Below are positions 57,734 through 64,000 of a DNA stretch of 64,000 nucleotides, piece by piece. Each line of letters opens with the position of its first letter. Position 1 is the stretch's first letter. The DNA is from Pelomyxa schiedti (lineage: Eukaryota > Evosea > Pelobiontida > Pelomyxidae). Made by a program: the position numbers and the translations under genes. The notes under the pieces are model-generated. The model saw nothing but the letters and a program-made list of their open reading frames with translations. It had not been told where the DNA came from and did no database searches. The stretch is from the NCBI GenBank assembly GCA_020536535.1, contig JAHLWZ010000812.1:55163-119162 (forward strand), written 5' to 3'.

Positions 57734-60700
57734 TTAGGACGTTACGGTAAAGGAAGACGAGAGGGTTGAGGATTGTGGGAGGGAGCTGTCAGTTGTCACC
57801 CACACATTGAATTGTCCCGGCTCGACAATGAGCTGGTCCATGGCTGTAGTGTAGAACGCAAGTTGCGTGGCTGCAACCGTGAAGCTAACTTGCGTGGATC
57901 GCCCAGGGCTCAGTGAAACTTTGGAGAACCCAAATAGCTGCATTTCCCACCTTACAACACTGGCAATATCATCGCCGATATCTAAGGCAACGGGGAGGAG
58001 AGTTAGTCTTTGGGAGTTGTGGGAACTTGAAAATCGGAATTGTGTGCCAATGAATGTATTTTGATTCTGGGTGAATAGGGATAGATAGATATTGTGAGCG
58101 GGGATTGTTACATAGTTGCACGACTTCGGTCCCTGTTCGAGTGCCGGTGTTTTTAATTGTGCATGTTATAGAAACAGTTCCAGTGGGGGACAGTGTGGCC
58201 GGGGATATTATCAGATTTGACAGAGCAAATTGAGTGTAACTGTTACAGAATGAAAAAAAGAAAGAAAAAGAGCTACGCGGCAGAAAACATTACCTGAGGC
58301 CAAATCCAAAAGGGAACAGAGGTGTAGACGGTTCAAATGTGTACATTCTCCCATCATACTCCCGGAATTTCTAACCAATACTAAGTGCTTGTTACTTGGG
58401 AAAGACCAACAAACTTGGTAGTAGGGTTGACTTGGCCCATAGATTTGCCCAGCTGAAAATGGCCAGGAGGACACCAGTTTTCCTCCTGGAACCCGGTCCC
58501 CGAATATTATTGAGGTTATTGCATTTCCACCTTCCTCCCCTGGTCGCCATGACGCCAATAACGCGGGAAGAGCTGACAACAGATTGTTGGAGGCTTTTTT
58601 AAAGGTAAGTAAATGTGCACAAAGCAATATAGGCTCACCAGCAGTGCCAAAGGTGGCAGGGCGCCCGTGAATGAGAGTGCAAACTACAGGCTTCTTACAA
58701 GTGAGAAGTGCATCCAAGAGGTATAGCTTAGTGTATTGAGTTGAGTTGAGGAACACTTTTTTAAAGTAAAAAGATACCTGACCACCAGCAAGATCAATGG
58801 AGGGTCTGTCACCATACCTTCCACCCTTGTTTGTGTGAGAGGAATCGGAGTGGTCTGAAAAAAGTGAACCCAAGACTCTTCACAGGTATCTTGTGTGTCT
58901 CCAACAAAGACAAGAGCCACATCACTGTTACACGCAGCATCGACGGCACTTGGACAAGTTAAAAGGAAAATGGTACTGGTGCTTGCCAAGTAATACCTCT
59001 GTACCATGGACAAATCTTTGTCCATTACATTGCAACCTCGTTGGTAAGTCACTGACATTCCTTTTGCTCCTCCATATGACTGAATGGCTTCTAAAGGAGT
59101 GACAACATGTGCGCCATAGTTGGTATACCCTCCGGGTTGGGAGTACGAGTCGTTTGCCAAAGGACCAATTACAGCAACGGACTTAATGGTTGACGAAAGT
59201 GGCAATATATTTCCAGTATTCTAGTACGTGGTAAGTGAATATAGCGGGAAAAGATGGTACCTTGAGCAACACTATAGATTGAATGGCTGCTTCCTTTGCT
59301 AGTTCTCTGTTGGTAGAACTATCAAGTTCATCAAGTCGTTCAGTGTAAGCAAAGGGTGCATCAAAAACGCCCGAACTGAATTTTACTTTCAAAACTCTTC
59401 TCACGGCCCTTCAGGACAATATTACCGCACAAGAGGTTAAAAAAGTTTGAAACCTGTCAATTTGATCAACAGAGACTTTGTTGTCCTTAACAGCATCAAC
59501 AAGATAAGGATAGCTGTAAGCACTCAAGTCCATGTCAACACCGGCAGAAAGTGCCAATGTAGCTGCATCTTCTTCAGTTTTTGCCAGACGATATCCTTGA
59601 AGTCCAGAAATATCGTTCCAGTCACTGGAGAAGAGTTAATCTTATGAAACCTGCCAGGTCAACCTTGTGAGCATCCCATCCCATCCCCATTCTCCACGCA
59701 AGACCTAAATTTGAAACATGAATGCACAGAGTTGCATAAATATACATACAGTTTCAAGAAGCCAGGTGCTTGCGTGTGAAGGCAGTCCCAGGTGCGTTAT
59801 TTCGTTATGCGATGGCATTATAGAGGCCGTTCCAGCCTTTACTGCAGCTTGAAATGGTTGAAAGTACACTTCTCTCAGAGTTCTTTCACTAATATCGGCA
59901 GCAGACCCATCTTGCCCGGCTCTTGTTACCTACATTTGGACATTAAAAAAAAAAAGCCTATGTGTAAGGAGAGATACTCCATAGGCAGCAAAGTGCTTTG
60001 TTGTGGCAATTATAGAAGAGTTGAAATCGTAATACCCGTTTTCATTTAGAGTTCCTAAGAGAATTTATTCCCATACTAGAGGGTGTGCTTGACAATTACC
60101 TTGCAAGCCATTAATACTGGCAGTCGCCATGGAAGCAGTGAGAAAGGGATCTTCCCCCCATCCCTCTTGGTATCTTCCAAACCTTGGATCCTAATAGAAA
60201 GGTGGCATATACATGTTCACTACTGAGTAACAAAACTAGCACCGCCATACTGTGTACAAATTGATATTCGGGCTGAAGCTCCGAGTGGCACCCGTGATTC
60301 TGGAAAGATTGAACATAAGACTGACCCCGCAAAGCATAAATAATACCGTGTTTCCACTGCGATTGTGCGGTGAACTTCCTGAACTAATGTAGTGTTCCAT
60401 GTGCAAGCGAGGTTGATAGGCATAGGAAATATTGTTCCCCCACAAGCTCCCCCGTGAAGAGATTCCTAATGATAGAACTCCGAGTCAGTGCAAGTTAGGG
60501 TGAAAATCCAACAACTTGGATGAATTCAATGGGAATGGCTAGACGAGATTGAGCCATCATTGCGGATTGAAGTTGATTTCTCTGCTCTGCCCCTGTACCA
60601 TTTGGTGCCGTCCCTGTCCAACACGATGACACGCTGCTCAGCATTAAGAGATGAACTTGGCTAAGTGATTGACCGATTCAATACGAGCTTACCTGTTCAA

Positions 60701-60968
60701 ATAATAGGCACCCACGCCAGTGTCACCGTATTGTTCCAGTAACTCGTCCGGTGTTGGCAAAGTGGGCACCAACAATTGATTCACCTGTCACAGGAGATGA
60801 GTGCATGGTACAAAAAAAAAAAACTTAAAGTATCTAGACACATGCCTTCTCTTGCAGTGTCATTTGGGCCAGGAGTTGTTCCACCCTGTCGTCGACCTCG
60901 TCCCCTCCCACAATCCCAACCCCAGCCACCACAACCCACACTACCAACCAACCGCAACGGCTCGTCAT
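57734..60968 (-). CDS. Secreted glycoside hydrolase family 3 beta-glucosidase
   Basis: Retaining exo-hydrolase releasing terminal glucose from beta-glucans or cellobiose. It starts at the ATG at 60968 with a signal peptide (basic start, then LVVWVVVAGVGIVGG). The GH3 opening EVDDRVEQLLAQMTLQEKA follows. The N-terminal barrel includes TIFPMPINLACTWNTTLVQE, and the catalytic nucleophile lies in SDWNDISGLQGYRLAKTEED with AGVDMDLSAYSYPYLVDAVK after it. The second domain has SVAVIGPLANDSYSQPGGYT, VALVFVGDTQD, GNAITSIIFGDRVPGGKLVS. The C-terminus is a fibronectin III-like domain (VSLSPGRSTQVSFTVAATQL) ending at 57734. Many small introns. In a bacteria- or plant-debris-feeding microbe it would act in the phagosome or outside the cell. 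Confidence 0.9.
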
Positions 60969-61463
60969 TTTGTAGATTCGTCCGATCGGCTAAACCGAAA
61001 ACAAGAAGAATCTGTTCTGCATACCATGGGACTGTTTCCCAATCATTCTCAACTGAGTGTTGAACGATCACCAAAAGAATGCTCAAGAAGTTACTGTCTT
61101 CTTGAGCTTTTTTGCTTTTTTTTTTCAAGGACCGGAAGAAATGTAAGGTGACAGTGCGGAGAGGCAACGGGATACACGGGTCTGTGTGATGGTGTCAGTC
61201 ACTGTGGAAATGTTGCCACCTGTGGAGTCTTCGTAAAAAAGCATGGTGAGGCAACAGAACAACAGCTTCTCGATCACAGCAAACGGCGGCCTGTCAGTCT
61301 CTTTTTGTTTGTTAACACTTCGTTTGGTTTGCAGATGGATGATTGCGGATTCGCAAAGAAGGGAAGAAGGAGGGGAAAACAACCCGGGATTGAGAGGCAT
61401 GACTGGACAACAGAACACAGAAGGTCAGAAGCAGCAACTGGAACATTTACGGCTAATGCCGGG
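60969..61463. other. Region upstream of GH3 gene and downstream of the kinase gene
   Basis: It holds the 5' leader of the GH3 gene. On the minus strand it may hold the last exon of the MORN kinase: a frame ending at 61274 stays open upstream but fits kinase homology poorly. Nothing else seen. Confidence 0.4.
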
Positions 61464-64000
61464 TCATGCGCGAAGTCTGCCACAATTTGAAGGCAGGCAC
61501 TTCTTCGGCAGAGGTACTCCGCAACCGGAGATTCGCCAGCCACTTGGCAAAGCCTCGTGACTTCTGTGAGGGGTGTTATAAATCTGAGGTGGCTGCAGAA
61601 ACATACCCTCTGCGGCCTTTGCTGAAAGCAGCTTCGTTTGATCTGAGAAGAAAGTGGCTTGTGCCTGCAAAGGCAGCCTATTAAACTGGGATTCGACAAT
61701 TTGGCCATGTGCCATTTCACTCATCAAAATTCCAAACATCCACATGTCTCCTTTGGTTTGTTTGTTTGTTACGAGGAAAAGCAAAACAAACACGACCAAC
61801 GACCTGCAATTGAGTACTGATTTGTAAGCATTTGGGGAGATATGTAAATTGGTGTGCCAGGTCCAATAGTTTTGCTTGAGGTGGTCAATGTCCGGCTGAG
61901 ATTCAGTTCCCTTGACACTCCTTTTGTTTTGTTTGAATAATGAGTTCAATAGAATCATAATTCACTGTAGGGGAATCGAACCAAAGTCGCATATCTTGGG
62001 GGTTCCATTGAGATCCAAAAGGATGTTATTGCTGCTGAGGTCTCTGTGCATGTAATTTTGCCTGGATGAAACTTATTTTGGAATGCCCCAAAAGAAATTG
62101 GAAACATCAAACCTGTGGAGTGCATCCATTCCTCTTGCTATTCCATCAGAAATCGCTGCCACTTCTTGCACATTGAATCTTTTCTTGTTAAAGTTATAAT
62201 AAGATTAGAATAAAAGAACTACAGCGCAGACTTGTGAGTGCATACTTTTTGAAGGAGCTGCCTGAGGCTGCAAGCCATGAGTTCAGATACAATCCACAAT
62301 TGCCCGGACGAAGTTTTACATGTCCCGATGCACTTTACGATGTTGGGGTGCCTCAATCCGGACACAATCTGAGGAGAGTTCTCTCAGCACACACCACTTG
62401 ATTAATACGCACACATACCTCAGCTTCAGAATGGAATTTCTCGATGTTGTACTCCGACAGAATGGCTTCATGAAGTGCCTTCACTGCAAGAGCTCTGCCA
62501 GTGGCATCTATGTATTTGAAAACTGTTCCATAGCTCCCAGAACCCAGTGCACACGAAAATTGAAGATCTCCCTCTCTTATTTCCATGACTGGTTTGAGTC
62601 TCACGCTCACTCTTGGAACTGCGTCCAGCACCAGCACCTCCGAACTTCCTAAAAGACGAAAGTTGGGTAAGCAGCGGGCATCCCAGAGTTAAGGGTACCT
62701 TGTCGTACCACCTCAAACAGAGTTGTTGATTGATCAATTATTGGAACTGCCACGGCTTGTCCATTGCTTTTAATAATACTGACAGATAGATCTTGGCAGT
62801 TTTCATCCAATCCAAATCTCTTTTGGACTTCCATCTTTACAACCTTTTTTCCTCAAGGTTAAGAAGAGGAAAGTGAATAAGTATTTTCTCAAGGCGCACC
62901 TTTTCAAAGGGACAATCACAACAAAAACTTTCTGAAAACGTTGTGTTGTGCTTCTCCAAGGTGATTTCAACTGTCTTAAGAGACAAAGGAGGGGAATTGA
63001 GCCAATGTCCACCTTGAATGTGCTGCAGGACGTGGGACAGTTCTGATATGGGTGGGAGTCAGATAAAAGTTGAGAAAGTGGGCACTGTGCCGGATTTTTT
63101 ACTCTCCACTTGGTGGGAGAGTGCTGCGCACTGGCGAGCAGTGGCTTGAAGCTCTTCGTTTTCTTGAGAGATTTTTGCAACTGTGCACTTCATCTGACTT
63201 ACCTCGCCTTCCAGCTGGGTTCTTTCACTTCTCAACTTGGTAATTTCAGCTTTTTGTTCCTTCGACTTGTTGGTTAAAAAAAAGAGATTGGTAAGTATAG
63301 CACCTCTAATTGGCGCTCACTTGTTCCAAGGCAGACCCGGATGCCAGGAGCTTCGAAGAATCCTTTTTGGAGCCTCCCAGTGACAGGAGCTTGTGACCCA
63401 CCACTGAAAGTTGCCGAGCCTTTCCCGTCACCGCCAGCACCAAAGGTCCCCTCGAATTTGTCACAATTTCGCCAGATCATCGTGCCCTTCCTTGGGCAGC
63501 CATTCTGCCAAGTCCCATCGAACGCGGTGCCGGCCTTCGCCCACATCATCTTCCCTTGGCCGCACCGCTCCCCCGCCTCCCAGAGCCCCGCGTACTTGTC
63601 CCCATTGGCCCAGGTCCTCGTGCCTTGCCCGTGGAACAGGCCCGCCTTCCACTCGCCGCTGTACCACCCGTCCTCGTGCGCCTTCTCGTGCTCGCGGTCC
63701 CTCACCACCAGGGTGGCCCTGCCCTTGCCCTCCTTCTTGTCGCCGCGGAACTCCCCGTTGTAGACCCCGCCGGCGCCCGGCCCCTCTGTCTCCCACTCGG
63801 TGCCCCTGCCGTGCCGCTTGCCCTGCTGCCACTCCCCGCAGTACGCGATGGCCGCGACGGTCAGCACCCCCCTCCGCGTCCCTTTCGGCGACGGTCCCCT
63901 TGCGCAGCACGCCCCAGCCGTGCTGTCGCTGCCTGTGGTGCTCGTGATCGTGCACACTGTGTGGTGTGTGGCGCTGCTTGGTTGTGCGATCAGTGCATCC
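61464..64000 (-). CDS. MORN-repeat TKL-type protein kinase, 5' end outside window
   Basis: The frame is open to the right edge, so the N-terminus is missing. It has at least five MORN repeats (YCGEWQQGKRHGRGTEWETE, GGVYNGEFRGDKKEGKG, GWYSGEWKAGLFHGQGTRTW, DKYAGLWEAGERCGQGKMMW, AFDGTWQNGCPRKG), which often bind membranes. A helical Gln/Glu-rich linker follows. The kinase has Gly loop LGSGSYGTVFKYIDATGR, Lys in LAVKALHEA, MHRDLSSNNILLDLNG, DFG in KICDFG, then GPGTPIYISP and DMWMFGILMSEMAHGQIVES. HRDLSSNN is typical of tyrosine-kinase-like Ser/Thr kinases of amoebae. The C-terminal boundary is uncertain: I use the stop in frame with subdomain IX (61464). The MORN exon is strongly GC-rich. Confidence 0.8.

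Overview
The window is nuclear DNA from a eukaryotic microbe. Genes are packed tightly on both strands, almost all are split by GT-AG introns that are mostly about 35-90 nt, and intergenic gaps are often under 250 bp. The gene repertoire (NDR kinase, PNUTS, XLF, TrmO, DIL- and C2-domain proteins, a HRDLSSNN-type TKL kinase, TBC proteins) and the A-rich leaders before start codons fit a free-living amoeboid protist, most likely Amoebozoa. That placement is inference; no rRNA or organellar gene is present to fix it. Homology calls rest on reading conceptual translations and joining exons by eye, so exon ends are approximate unless stated.

Layout: 1-24.1 kb is ordinary housekeeping and signalling. 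It holds the dihydrolipoyl dehydrogenase C-terminus (+), a USP53/54-type deubiquitinase (-), a small unknown gene (+), an F-box plus ARF-like GTPase reading frame (-), a PNUTS-like PP1 regulator (+), an NDR kinase (+), a TBC1D22-type RabGAP (+), an NT-C2/coiled-coil/DIL protein (+), a type II DnaJ (-), a small acidic unknown (+) and a PB1-UBA protein (-).

24.6-39.4 kb is one enormous plus-strand gene. It encodes about 25 tandem copine-like C2 domains, spaced very regularly at about 565 nt, with a recurrent intron position and phase. It has no von Willebrand A domain and no membrane segment that I can see. This is the most striking object in the window.

39.4-46.4 kb holds TrmO (-), a YCII-domain protein (+), an olfactomedin-domain protein (+), an XLF/NHEJ1-like end-joining factor with a C-terminal Ku-binding-like motif (-) and a conserved kinase-like protein of unidentified family (-).

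46.6-52.2 kb is the accessory part. It holds a frameshifted pogo-like transposase (-) and an unclassified P-loop ATPase gene (+). In the ATPase gene, two consecutive introns carry a perfect 35-bp inverted repeat around the 141-nt exon that encodes most of the Walker A motif.

53-64 kb returns to core functions: an ankyrin-TBC protein (+), an extended V-ATPase subunit G (+), a secreted GH3 beta-glucosidase (-) and a MORN-repeat kinase (-) that runs off the right edge. The genes do not form operons. Themes that recur are membrane traffic (two RabGAPs, the ARF-like protein, V-ATPase G, the C2 array, the DIL protein) and ubiquitin/proteostasis (USP, F-box, PB1-UBA, DnaJ).
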